Of a stretch of DNA of 64,000 nt, positions 46,601 through 56,100 are shown in pieces (position 1 is the first letter of the stretch; every line of letters begins with the position of its first letter). A program made the position numbers and the translations under genes. The notes beneath the pieces were generated by a model. That model made no database searches and was not told the origin of the DNA. It worked only from the letters and a program-made list of their open reading frames with translations. The DNA lies in contig NZ_CP100350.1 of NCBI RefSeq assembly GCF_024204685.1, forward strand, positions 1,302,001 through 1,366,000. Direction: 5' to 3'. The stretch is from Gilvimarinus sp. DA14. GTDB taxonomy: Bacteria > Pseudomonadota > Gammaproteobacteria > Pseudomonadales > Cellvibrionaceae.

Positions 46601-46957
46601 ATCATTGGCCTCGAGCGAGGCGTAAATATTATCGAATTGCGATTGCTGCAGCAGCTCGTCGTTTTGTTCCAGGCTGGCTAAGATGCTGTCGAACTGCTCC
46701 TCGAGCACGCTCGCCTGGGCTTCGGAGGCGGCCGTTTCGGGCCATAGGTCAGGACTCATGGAAACCGTATGTGCCCCCGCCAAGCTCGCGGTTTCACCAC
46801 CGCCAAAATCCAGCGTTATCTGGGTATTGGTTTCGGTTACCAGCTGTTCATCTGCGGCAAGTACATCACCGACTTTGAGCTCTCGCAAATTGCCTTCGGC
46901 ATCTTTAGCCCAGGCGCGACCTTGAAGTGAGATAACTGCTGCAGACTGATTGCTCAT
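38927..46957 (-). CDS. LapA-like giant adhesin, N-terminal part with retention module
   Basis: This 2676-residue frame is the first part of a gene that would encode about 5968 residues if the 5-bp duplication at 38933-38942 were removed. Residues 1-70 match the LapA retention-module core (A-V-I-S-L-Q-G-R-A-W-A ... G-D-V-L-A-A-D-E-Q-L-V ... L-D-F-G). Residues 88-201 are six 19-residue helical repeats. A candidate LapG site P-A-A-G is at 213-216. Then follow cadherin-like domains, a poly-Pro hinge, several Ig-like domains, a large domain I do not recognise (about 43400-44320), Calx-beta domains (about 42610-43000), more beta domains, and six and a half 93-residue modules. The ATG has only a weak ribosome site. 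A terminator separates it from the giant gene upstream, so it has its own promoter. Confidence 0.87.
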   Translation of the reverse strand: MSNQSAAVISLQGRAWAKDAEGNLRELKVGDVLAADEQLVTETNTQITLDFGGGETASLAGAHTVSMSPDLWPETAASEAQASVLEEQFDSILASLEQNDELLQQSQFDNIYASLEANDALLGASPFDVILSALEVNDQLLQDSQFEAIYSSLVANEALLRESDFSTIYNYLAENDALLLDARMDDLFASLQANEQALLAGDGDLLDMLNEAPAAGGQASEGGSSFVRLPRISETVSDPDLSFANPRAAQSAAVQEGDVPVNEGPAVAAQSFTTAEDTPFNGQIESSDPDSATLSYQLVGAPLNGDVTINTQTGEFTYTPFADYNGADSFTVIVSDGESSAEQTISVQVTPVNDAPTATDLSLATAEDIPVSGQVDASDIDLPEGDTLSYSLAEAPENGAVNLNAQTGEFTYTPNENYSGEDSFTVLVTDSSGATAESVVEVDVNPVNDAPQAVDDGPLQTVHNGVTLGNALENDFDIDSSQLTATGFVVAGDATQYAAGEVAAIDGVGSFTLADNGDFTFTPSANYSGPVPEVTYTVTDGEATDSAVIRFANVPEADGGVTPPPPPPAEAEASISLDSVTADNLIDANEAAQTIVISGSVSGDAREGDQITLTIGANTYTGTVGAGSTFAINVAGSVLATNNSISASVSGQTEAGASYTASTTANYAVDTQSQALITLDPITGDNIVNMEEAAGTPVITGVVGADAGPGDTVTLSVNGTTYTGLVAGDNTFSIEVAGADLAADNQLSAQVTGTDSNGNAFIATDTESYQVDTTAPVAEITIDAIGDSNAVAMAAAQGQTTQISGTVGGDVQDGDTVTITIAGNEYTGLVENGAFNIDVSAQDLIDDSDSSISGSVTTFDAAGNSASANDEEAYSLDPVTVVQFTDNFVNGVAYQTSSGLSGYTGDAGSPGSFFVRPEDTITFTIGDVTVAQFSADVIQGTVLFLQDIAEVELANSNDNYVENMAIFLQALDNDLTDATPDNGVLNTGSLTNTDASYNSNINIDASLHDLFSGYIDPTTDAPLNIATAGKEMISQALAHAGVEFTRDTERDPSDNNVFETIAMEHVADTIDQLAGDRGPVTTDERTPDVLDVPGGQIKYNYNELNGEITFTTDDLLEGAVGRQVITENLLVKNVSLSAGYEDIGTLEDRGDGNYAIVLNDGVDQYDLEGLAIDYRVEDWTAFEEVTSSTQDQYRSHLSAEIPDVNEGDGFNQFTLNSELTFDTDQTLLINFTSELLSAQLGYPVAEYADDYIVPIEYSNDGGQTWQTMEQHSIDYSMSLPRPIFSFTLAAGSDSVDIRVPIFDDAAIEPTEYFDAYVSGDNVYYEHLQFAIFDNDTESSDLPQISIDFVVTVEGSGNAVFTVSLDRPSTETVTVDYATADLAAVAGLDYESVSGTLTFNPGQTSATISVPIIDDDIVESNPNPELALINLSNATNAVLSDSQGTLRIFDNDSPNTTDIGLDIDPITGDNLVNAAEAGQTIAVTGTVSAADNINFAIVILNINGQSYQTTTDGSGTYSINVPGSELSSDADTTVEGYVYGFGANGAQATGAAVEVYSVDLSGPGVAIIDGNGSEAGEQSVQEASGDSVSGSAVVSAVAGISQVTINDQDISSASIDSPVFINGNYGQLAVTNYDSGTGAITYTYTENGAVRDHSAGADSVVDQFSIIVTDAANSVATDVLDILITDTQPQTADDSNTVELGGSAVGNVITGGGADQLGAEGGELHSVSFGGVKFDTDSAEFNGTEWTIVGDSGVLTIDTQGNYTYSSTAAAPDATSVGGGDAGSWSGVALYGFDGASDSYLDVNGLLDPATLDAAHSANVVYASEQVGVRIGSGDISTIDSRDNGGAESQALVIDFGVNATQANVQFGQIGSSDDGRWIAYGEDFNQVGSGTFDLMPYSLHINPGSEFQYLAISGADTDDHFTLHSVDYVEASANPADDVFSYELIDADGSISNASDLTIQHTITAADGDEAISIGEDDNIAAGEFNLLDNATPASNSNVVTGTGDEAVLINGIDQTDLFTISATAMEFGEAEFTITHKETGNVGVFTINSNGNLTLQNGAASLFNFLGAGDVASITLEYTVNGNIQSVATINVSGENDAPVAVNDNVTVAEDSGATVIDVLANDTDVEGDLLSVTAVTQPSNGTVALVNGEVRYTPDANFTGQDTFTYTVSDGNGGTDTGTVTVTVDPENDPPVAVNDNVTVSEDSGATVIDVLVNDTDVEGDLLSVTAVTQPSNGTVALVNGEVRYTPDANFTGQDTFTYTVSDGNGGTDTGTVTVTVDPENDPPVAVNDNVTVSEDSGATVIDVLANDTDVEADLLSVTAVTQPSNGTVALVNGEVRYTPDANFTGQDTFTYTVSDGNGGTDTGTVTVTVDPENDPPVAVNDNVTVAEDSGATVIDVLANDTDVEGDLLSVTAVTQPSNGTVALVNGEVRYTPDANFTGQDTFTYTVSDGNGGTDTGTVTVTVDPENDPPVAVNDNVTVSEDSGATVIDVLANDSDVEGDLLSVTAVTQPSNGTVALVNGEVRYTPDANFTGQDTFTYTVSDGNGGTDTGTVTVTVDPENDPPVAVNDNVTVSEDSGATVIDVLANDTDVEADLLSVTAVTQPSNGTVALVNGEVRYTPDANFTGQDTFTYTVSDGNGGTDTGTVTVTVDPENDPPVAVNDNVTVSEDSGATRP
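38933..38942 (-). other. 5-bp tandem duplication causing the adhesin frameshift
   Basis: All other units read GGTCGCGCCCGAG here (+ strand); this copy reads GGTCGCGTCGCGCCCGAG, an exact duplication of TCGCG. The upstream frame then ends ...D-S-G-A-T-R-P-stop, and the downstream frame resumes at I-D-V-L-A-N-D. Removing five bases restores the consensus module. The lesion is in the last unit of the third higher-order block, where assembly is hardest, so an error is possible. Confidence 0.9.
46310..46321 (-). other. Candidate LapG cleavage site (P-A-A-G)
   Basis: Codons 213-216 of the adhesin encode P-A-A-G, followed by G-Q. LapG enzymes cut between the two Ala of a [T/P/A]-A-A-G motif that follows the retention module. 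Position 213 is about 100 residues later than in Pseudomonas LapA, the extra length being the helical repeats. Confidence 0.6.
46355..46696 (-). repeat. Six 19-residue helical repeats in the retention region
   Basis: Residues 88-201 of the adhesin divide into exactly six units of 19 residues with the pattern [Q/P/D]-F-[D/E]-x-I-x-x-x-L-x-x-N-[D/E]-x-L-L-x-x-S. The last copy is the most diverged. At DNA level the units are not obviously identical, so this is an old, protein-level repeat. It is predicted to form helical hairpins or a coiled rod between the retention core and the LapG site. Confidence 0.88.
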
Positions 46958-46996
46958 AGCTATTAACCAAAATTAATTAATAATAAAGAATAAGGG

Positions 46997-47015
46997 CTGA
47001 AAACACGGTTTTCAG
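46997..47015 (-). promoter_or_regulatory. Palindrome in the adhesin leader
   Basis: CTGAAAACACGGTTTTCAG has perfect 8-bp arms around a 3-base centre. It is about 40 bases upstream of the adhesin start and downstream of the likely promoter, so it could be an operator or an mRNA hairpin. Confidence 0.4.
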
Positions 47016-47026
47016 GCATTTAACCG

Positions 47027-47073
47027 ACTATAGGATGATATTAACGCCATTGCTATTGTCCTTTAGGACAATA
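47027..47073 (-). promoter_or_regulatory. Promoter region of the large adhesin with an operator-like palindrome
   Basis: On the - strand TATAGT (47027-47032) is a plausible -10 with a weak -35 around 47050-47055. Just upstream and touching that -35 is TATTGTCCTTTAGGACAATA (47054-47073), an inverted repeat with 8-bp arms and a 4-base centre. Its core GTCC-TAAA-GGAC resembles the FleQ box (GTC...TAAA...GAC) with a shorter spacing, and it would also suit a LuxR/NarL-type dimer such as the regulator encoded in the secretion operon. Either reading is inference. Confidence 0.5.
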
Positions 47074-47080
47074 TAGGTAC

Positions 47081-47110
47081 AAAAAAGCCCCCGCCCAGAG
47101 GGCGGGGGCT
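47081..47110 (-). terminator. Rho-independent terminator between the two giant genes
   Basis: On the - strand an 11-bp perfect stem (AGCCCCCGCCC / GGGCGGGGGCT, 3-base loop) is followed by TTTTT. It lies 43 bases after the stop of the upstream giant gene and should end that transcript before the second giant gene. Confidence 0.95.
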
Positions 47111-47153
47111 GATGAGTACACAAATAGTTTAACGCCGCAGAGGGCAGCCGTTG

Positions 47154-50100
47154 TTACAGGTCAATACTGCTGGGGCTCGTCTCCATAAATCGGGCTAAGT
47201 CGGTGGAATCAGAAGCCAAGGGCTGATAGCCCCATTGCGCAGTGGTATCGCCAGCCCGAGTATCCATAACCGGCGTTGATTGCGCGCCGGCATCCTCGTC
47301 GGCACCGGGCAGCGCCGAGCTTAACCAGTCATCGTCATCATCCAGCAGGTCAGACATTTTCAGCTTAGAGCTTTGCATCTCGGCTGAATCAGAGTCTTCG
47401 GCTGAGGTTTTCCATAAAGCCTGAGCAGAACTAGAGGTACTGGACGCTGGCGCAACGGTACTGTCGCTCACATTGATGGTGACGCGGCCAATATCGGCAG
47501 CACCGTCCGGATCGCTGATACGATAGATAATCCGATCTTCACCCACAAAATCTGGGTCGGGCACGTAAGTCAGCGTGCCATCAGCATTGATGGTAACGCT
47601 GCCAGATTGAGCGCTGGCGGCAGTTACCGTGAGCGCGTCGCCATCAGCATCGGTATCATTCGCCAGCACATCAATCACATAACCCGTGCTGTCATTGGGC
47701 ACATCGGCGACAACATCATTGACCGCGACAGGCGCATCGTTTACCGGATTGACGGTGATGCTCACGCTACCGGATTGCACGCTATTGGCCTCACCCTGGC
47801 CGTCATCCACCGAATAACTAAAGCTTTCCACACTGGTAGTGGCCAATTCATCTGGTGCGTTGTACAACAACCCCGTTAATTGCGACACGCTTAGCGTCTG
47901 CCCTTGTGACACTGCCGTGCCGTCGGCCAGAGTAATTTCACCGATACCGGGAACCTCAGTCACAGTAATCAGTAAACTATCACCGTCGTCGTCAGTCGGT
48001 GCCGCCAAAGCCAGGGGCGTGCCCACTGATTCTTCATCGACCACGATAGCCCCGGAGGCAACTACGGGAGCGTCATTGATGTTGACTACCTCGATATTAA
48101 CCGTTGCCGTATCCGTACCGCCTTCTCCGTCGTCTACGGTCACTTGTAGGCTGTAACTGCCGACATCCGCATCACCTGCCTGGCGAGTCAAGGTAATTGC
48201 ACCGGTCGCGCTGTCGAGTACAAACAAACCGGCGCTGTTTCCCGAGCTTATGCTGTATTGCAGTGGGTCATTGTCCGGGTCAATCGCCGTGACACTGCCC
48301 ACACTCGTGCCTGCCGCGTCGTCCTCATTGACCGAGAAGCTGTAGGTATCGTCGTCATTGCCCGAGGTTTCGTTAACAAAATCGGGGGCCGGGTTGCTGA
48401 TATTCCAGCTGAAACCCTGGCTGGTAGCAACGCCTTCAGAATCGGTTGCCGTGATCGTTACATCGTAAGGGCTGGCAGAGGCGGCATCAGCATCGACCGT
48501 ACCGGAAACAATCCCCGTGGCCGGATCGATACTTAAGCTTGGCGGTAAACCGGTCACCGAATAGGTAAAGACATTATCCGCATCTACATCGCTAAAATAA
48601 CTGCTGGCATCGAAGGAGACGCTCTCCCCCTCTGCGGATGCCTGATTGCCAATGGCCGTTGAAGTAGGCGCATCGTTTACCCCCGTAACCTCTATCGTTA
48701 CAGTAATAGGGTCGCTGATGCCATCGCTATTATCCTGGGCTACATACTGAAAGGTCACCGTGGCGGTATCGCCCTGGTCCAGATACTGGAAATCGTCCTC
48801 GGGATCGTAGCTAAAGGTTCCGTCATTATTAAAATTAAAACTACCGGGGCCTGTGAAAGAGCCGTCGACCACACGGTATCCAACCACTGTACCGTCTACA
48901 TCGGTAGCCGCTGGAATACTGCCGTTTAAAACCGTGTCCTCGTCGACGGTTACAAGCACATCATCGCTTGTAGGCACGTCGTTTAGGCCTTCGATATTTA
49001 CGGTAACGGTGGTCGTGCTGCCGTCAGACAAATTGACCGTAAGCACATCGGTATCATCATCGCCATTGTTTAACGTTTGCGCCTCAGGCCCGAGGTTATA
49101 TTCCCAGTTGCCGTTAGCGTCTATGGTTAATGTGCCATAAGTACCAGTGATGTTTGCGGGAACAAAACTCAAATCAGTCGCGTCGTCGTCCGGGTCAAAT
49201 GCGGTTAATTGACCAGAAGCGGCGGGATTCACATCGTCTTCGGTAATATTCACCGTAGCGGACGAAATTACCGGCAAGTCGTCCACACCCGTGATGGTAA
49301 TAGTGACTGTCTGTTCGTTACTTACGCCACTGTTATTATCCACCGCGGCAAAACTAAATTCGATTTGCGTGGTTTCTCCTTGCGCCAAGTAATCGTAACT
49401 GCCCCTCGGATCGAACAAATAAGTACCGTCGGAATAAAAGATAAGTTCGCCCGGGGCATTGGTTCCGTCATTCACGTAAACGATATCGCCACGCTGGATA
49501 TAACCGACCACACGCCCAGCGCTGTCAACATCTGTCGCCTCTGGCAGCACGCCATCTAACGCGGTGTCTTCGTCGATGCTGGCGGTAACATTATTGTCAG
49601 TACCGTCAATGACCGGCACGTCGTTGGCACCGGTAATGGTAATGGTGACCGTGGTACTGGAACCATTGGAGGCCTGAACAGTAAAGTCCTCGGTAACTTC
49701 TTCACCTTGGTTTAGCGCATCAGTGTCGGGGTCTGTGTTGTCTAGGGTGTAAGTCCAGTTACCATTACTATCGATGCTAAAAACACCGTAAGTACCGACT
49801 ACGTCCGTTTGCGGTGTAAAAGTTACCGAACCGGCCACTTGATCATCGTCATCCACGTCGGTGTAAGTCACCTGGCCGCTAGCCTGACCTTGAGTGGTGC
49901 TGTCTTCGATCACGGCCCCCGTGTCTGGCTGTAGCGCAGGTGCGTCGTCTTCACCAATAATGGTAATACAACCACTGCCTACATTGCTCGGGGCACCGTT
50001 ATTATCGATGGCTCTAAAGGTAAACGAGAGCTGCTGCTGATCTCCGTCATCCATATGATCGAAAGCAGTGCCAGGGTCAAAGGTAAACGTACCGTCCGAG

Positions 50101-53100
50101 TTAATGGTAATGGTGCCGCCTTGCAACCCCGAATCATCCACCACTTCATAGGCAACAATACTGCCGTCGATATCCGTACCGGTTAAGGTTCCGTTAACGG
50201 TTGAGTTTTCACCGGTCTCGACAATACCGCAGGAAAGATCATCAACCACCGGCTCATCATTGGTGCCAATAATCACTACATCGACCGACGAACCGCCACC
50301 GGTTGGGACATTGATAACCACCTCATCGCCTGGTGCTAAAGGATCGGCTGCATCAGGATCTAACGAAAACGACCAATTACCATCCCCATCCACAACCAAA
50401 TCGCCATAATCTGTGCCATTATCGACAGGATAGGTACCCGGAACAAAACCGGGCGGTAATGGCCCGCCGGTTACCACGACGGAATCCGGCGGATCCCCCT
50501 CAATAACAATAGCAGTGTTATCGTCGCCATCACCGTTGGTAATACCCGTGATGGTGATGGTAACTTCACCCTCATCAGACAAGGCGCCATGACTGTCAAA
50601 AGCCTGATAGGTGAAGGTGAGCACTTCTGACTCACCGTCATCAAGACCTACAAATAATCGGCCGGGGTTAAAATCGAACGTACCGGCAGTGTTAAACACC
50701 AAAGAGCCGGGAGGAAACTCGGAATCATCCACCAGGTAATAGCCACCTAACGTATCATCGGTATCGATATCCGTGATATCCGATAGATCTACATTTGTGA
50801 GGCTGGTTTGTTCGTCCACCGTATAGGACGCCGTCGGCGTAACTAACGCCGGCGCGTCATTGGTACCGGTTATCTGGACGGACACCGAGGTAGTCGAGCC
50901 GTCACTCAAAGCTACTCCGCTGATAGCGTCGGTTTCTATGTCACCTTTATCCAGTGGATCGGCATCGGCCGAGCGAAGGGTATAAGTCCAACTGCCATCG
51001 GTTTCGACCACAAGATCGCCGTAAGTGCCGGTGTAGGTCGCGGCGGTAAATTCTAAATCTGGGTTGTCGATATCTGAAGCGGTAATTGTGCCGATCGTCG
51101 AAGGTTGAGTATCTTCAATCACCTCGCCACTGCCAGTACCGATCACCGGAGCGTTATCCACACCCACGACGGTTATGGTGACGGTACCAGGCGCGGATAC
51201 TGCCCCGTTATTATCTGCCGCCGCATAATTGAACGTGACCTGCCGGGTTTCCCCCTGGGCTAAATCATCAAAATCGCCCTGAGTTAAAAATCGAAATACA
51301 CCATTGGGCTGGAAGGTCAATGAGCCTTCGACAACGTCAGACAGAAGACCATACCCTTGGATTGTCCCGTCAACATCTGCAGCGTTTACCCGCCTAAGCT
51401 CTAAGTTCTCATTTTCGTTAACGGTAAAGGACAAGTTTTCAACGGTAGGGATATCATTAATCCCTTGGATATTAATGGTTACTGTCGTCTGGACATTGTC
51501 GTCATTAGTCGTAGCGGTATCACCACCATCGGTTAAATCAATGGTGTAGACCTGCTGACGTGTTTGCCCGATACTTATGGCATCGACTATTTCATTTTGA
51601 TTCAGCACATAAGACCAAGAGCCATCAGCATTAACGGTTAGCGCGCCATAGTCATCGCTGTAACTGTTGGCCACAAATGCCATATCTGGGTTATCGATAT
51701 CAAATACAGTCAGCTGCCCGCTGGTGGTCAAAGTAGTATCTTCGCGAACCGTGCCAGAACCGGTACTTACTTGAGTCGGGTCATCCACCCCCGTGATCAC
51801 AACCGTAATCTGTCCAAACTCACTCAGCTCGTTTTGGTTATCTACAGCCCTGTAGCTAAAGACAAATTCGGTGCTTTCGCCCGCGGCCAAATAATCGTAT
51901 TTACCTCGCGGGTCTACCGAGTAGGTACCGTCGGCATTGAAGGTTAAAACCCCAGTGGGGCTTGCTACACTTCCGGCGGTTGTGTAACTGGCGACTGTGC
52001 CGTCGATATCATCTGCGACAGGTACCATGCCATTAATGTATTCGTGATCTTCATCCGTGGTTACCACATCGTCATAAACAACCGGCTGATCGTTGGTACC
52101 ACCGATAACGACGGTTACCGTTTGCGTATCCGTAGCATCCGGAATATCAGTAGCGGTAATTTCATAGACTAAAACCAGATTGTCGTTGCTGGATAGGTAA
52201 TCAAAGGCGTCGTCAACGCCGGAATCAAACTGCCAGTTAATTTTTCCAGAGGTTTCGCCGGCCGCGATAACCGCACTGGCGTCAACGGACATCATGGCCA
52301 AAAGCTGGGCATCCGATAAGGTGCCTCGGTTACCCGCTGAGACGCTAACGCCAGTTACCGAAGGCGTAACAGCATCGGCCACATCAATATCCGTCACGCT
52401 CAGCTGCCCGCTTGTGGTGAGCACGGCATCGGTTTCTACCAGAGTTACGGTATCTTTGTCGCCGCCTTTTACCTGGATATCGGGAGTATCGTTGGTGCCT
52501 GTTAATGTAACGGTAATCGTGTGTTCGGTACCGTCCAGTGCGAAAACAGTAAAGACTTCATCGCGGGTTTCGCCCTGTGCTAAATACTGCAGCAAACTGT
52601 TATCAACGCTGTATTGCCAATCGCCATTCGCGGCAATGGTCAGCCCGCCAAGTACACTACCCACAGCAACTGGTGCGCGCCCGGCATCAATGGAGGACTC
52701 GCCGTTGTCGATATCAGTAACCACCAAGGTGCCGCTATCTTCGGTGGGAAGATCGTCTTCAGTGACATCTCCGGTATCATCGCCACTGAAACTGGCCGGA
52801 TCATTCACCCCCAGAATTTCTATGGTTATTGTTGCGGGATTACTGAACACCGGATTGCTATCAATGTCAGGCTCGGAGTCTTGCAGGTAATAAGTAAAAC
52901 TTACGCTGGCGGTTTCGCCACTGGCGAGAGTTTCAAAATCCGTGAGAGTATCAAAACTGTAGGAACCATCCGCATTAAAGATCAGGCTACCGCCAGTAAT
53001 ACCACTGGTATCATCAAGAATATAGCCAGTCGGGTTAATCGCACTATCTACATCAAAGGGCTGTGGCACCCTTGCAGTAATCGCCTCATCCTCGTTTACT

Positions 53101-56100
53101 TGTACGGTATCGGGGTAGACAATCGGTGGGTCGTTAACATTGAGCAGGGTAACGATAACCGTGCCTAAGTCTCGCCCGCCCTCGCCGTCGTCGGCCTGGA
53201 TGATCAACTCGCGCACGCCCAAATCTGGATCGTCCACCTCGCGGGTAATGCTCATTTCCCCGGTCACCGCATTCATGGTAAAAAGACCATCTTCGTTACC
53301 AGCGATAATGCTGTAGCTTAGTTCATCGCCGTCCGGGTCTTGCGCCTGAATAATGGCAGTTTCAGTAATGACTCCTTCGTACACGGTATATTCGTAGGTA
53401 TCGTCATCAATACCGGTGGTTTCATCGATAAAATCTGGCGCGGGGTTGGTAACCACCCAGGTAAATTCTTGCGTGGCAGTTGCGCCCTGAGAATCGGTAG
53501 CCGTTACTTCCACAAGGTAGGGACTGGCCACCGAGGCGCTATTGTCGATCGTACCGGTAATGACTCCAGCGCTTGACATAGTCAGCCCGGGCGGCAATCC
53601 GGTGGCGCTAAAGCTGAGCGTATCGTCGCTGTCGACATCAGTGAATCCAGCGCTGATATCCACCGGCGCTATGGATTCGAAATCTTCGTTTTTCTGATCG
53701 TCCAACCCTTGCGGGTCAGGCTCGGGCGCATCATTGCTACCGGTAATGGTGATCTGTACATTATGCTGAGCGGTAGCGCCCTGGTTGTCTTGTACCGATA
53801 CGGTATAGGTCAATACCAGCGGATCGCTGGCATCGAGATAATTAAAGGCTTCATTTTGCGAATCAAATACCCAGTTGATTTTTCCATCGGTACTGCCACT
53901 GGCAATCACCGCATCTAAATCGACGCTCAGCATTGACAGAAAACTGGCGTTATCGATGCTACCCGAGTCCCCAGAGGTCACGACTACGGAGTCAACGGCA
54001 GTGGTGACGGTATCACGTACATCCACATCCGCAGCACTTAATGTCCCGTCGGCCAATAATCCGCCATCAGTTTCGATCAAGGCTGCGGTATCGGCATCGC
54101 CCGCCAAAACACTGATGGTAGGAGCGTCGTTGACACCGTTTAGCTCTACTGCAATAACATGGGTGGCACCATCGACCGTCGTCACTTGAAACAAATCGAA
54201 ATTGCGCTGCCCTTCGGCCAGGTACTGAGTCGCCGCATTATCGACTTCGTAGGTCCAATTCCCCAAGTTATCGATAGTCAAACTACCCAGCGCAGCGTTC
54301 AGCGCCCGAGGTGGAATACTGGTGTCTATTTCCGACTGCCCATAGTCGGGATCAAAGCCTAACAACTGGTCGCTGTATGTCAGCACATTGCCCGGCTGAA
54401 TATCTAAATCCTCGGTCACCTCACCGCGGTCACCGCCGGTAAAAACGGGTTTGTCATCGGTGCCGGTAATGGTAATGGTCACTTCATGGGTATCGGTCGC
54501 CCCCTCGGCGTCCGTAAGCTGGACGGTATAGGTGAGCACGTAATCAATACCATCTGGCAGGATATTGAAGGTTTCACTACCACTGTCGAAAGCCCACTGA
54601 ATATCGCCTGCTGTATCACCCGAAGCGATAATGGTTCCGCTATCGACGCTGAACATGGAAAGCAACAATGCGGTGTCAAAAGCGCCGGGAATATTTTCCG
54701 AAACATCCAGCACCGATGCCGTAGCACTATCGAGAATATCGACATCAGTGGCCGATAAGTTGCCCGCAGCAGTTGCGGGGTTATCAGACTCGACTAGATT
54801 GGCTGCGTCGCTGTCGCCTGCCTCCAGAAAAATTTCCGGCGCATCATTGCGGCCGTGAATCTGCACAAGCATTTCATGTTGTGTGCCGTCAGCGGTGGTA
54901 ATCAGGAAACGCTCTTCTCGGATTTCAGACTCGGCAAGATACTGTACGTCGGCGTTAGCGACGGTGTAAGTCCAAGCGCCATCGGCGCTAATAGTCATGC
55001 TGCCCAAGGTAGTACCCACCGGAATCGGCGCCACCGAATCATCGACGGCGCTCTCATTACCATCCGGGTCATAGCCTTCCAGCTGACCGTTATAGATTAG
55101 ATCTGGGTCACTGGCATCTTCTATTACTTCGCCCTCATCGCCACCGGTGATCACGGGTGTATCGTTGGTACCGGTGATGGTAATAATGACCGGGTGGGAC
55201 GCACTGGCACCTGCGGTGTCGGTCACCTGTACTGTGTATTCAAGAGTTAGAGTGTCGTCCTGAGGAAGAAAATCAAATGCCTCGCTACCACTGTCAAAAA
55301 CCCAGTTGACGCCACCTTCGGTTGCACCAGCGGCAATTACATCACCGGCGTTGACACTCAGCATCGTTAACAGAGCAGCACTGGTTAGGGTGCCGCTGTT
55401 TCCAGACAGCTGTACATCAATAACTTCAGCGCCAACACTGTCAATAACATCGACGTCGCTGCTGGATAGACGACCGGAGGCCGTCAGCGGATCGTTCGTC
55501 TCGGTCAAAGACGCACTGTCGCTGTCACCACTGGCGGTAAAAATTTCGGGGGCATCATTGACCCCGGTAACGGTGACCGTAATGTCAGCGGTAGTACCGT
55601 CCACACTGGCAATCGAGAAGGTCTCGACGCGCGTTTCACCTTCGGCCAGGTACTGAGCATCTGAATTATTTAGCTGGTACTGCCAGCTACCATCTGCGCT
55701 TAAGGTAATAGACCCCAGCGCATCTGCCTGCGGTATCACCGAAGTTGGATCGAACTGCGCTTCTCCAGCATCCGGATCGGATATTTCCAGCTTACCTTGA
55801 TCCCGCAGTAAAGGATCGCTTTCGTCCTCTACCACCGCGCCTTCGCCATCACCGGTGATGATCGCGGGATCCTGCACCGGCGTCACTGTGATGTAAACAA
55901 CAGCTTCGGCGGTGCCACCATTGCCGTCATCAACCAGCACAGTAAATTGATCCTCGCCGACATAATCAGGGCCCGGCAAATACTCAAAAGTACCGGTAGC
56001 ACTGTTAAATTCCACCTCACCGAAATCCGGCGCGTCTATCACGGTGTAAGTGAGAGTATCGCCATCGACATCAGTAGCGGTTATGCCGCCTGGTACCGGT

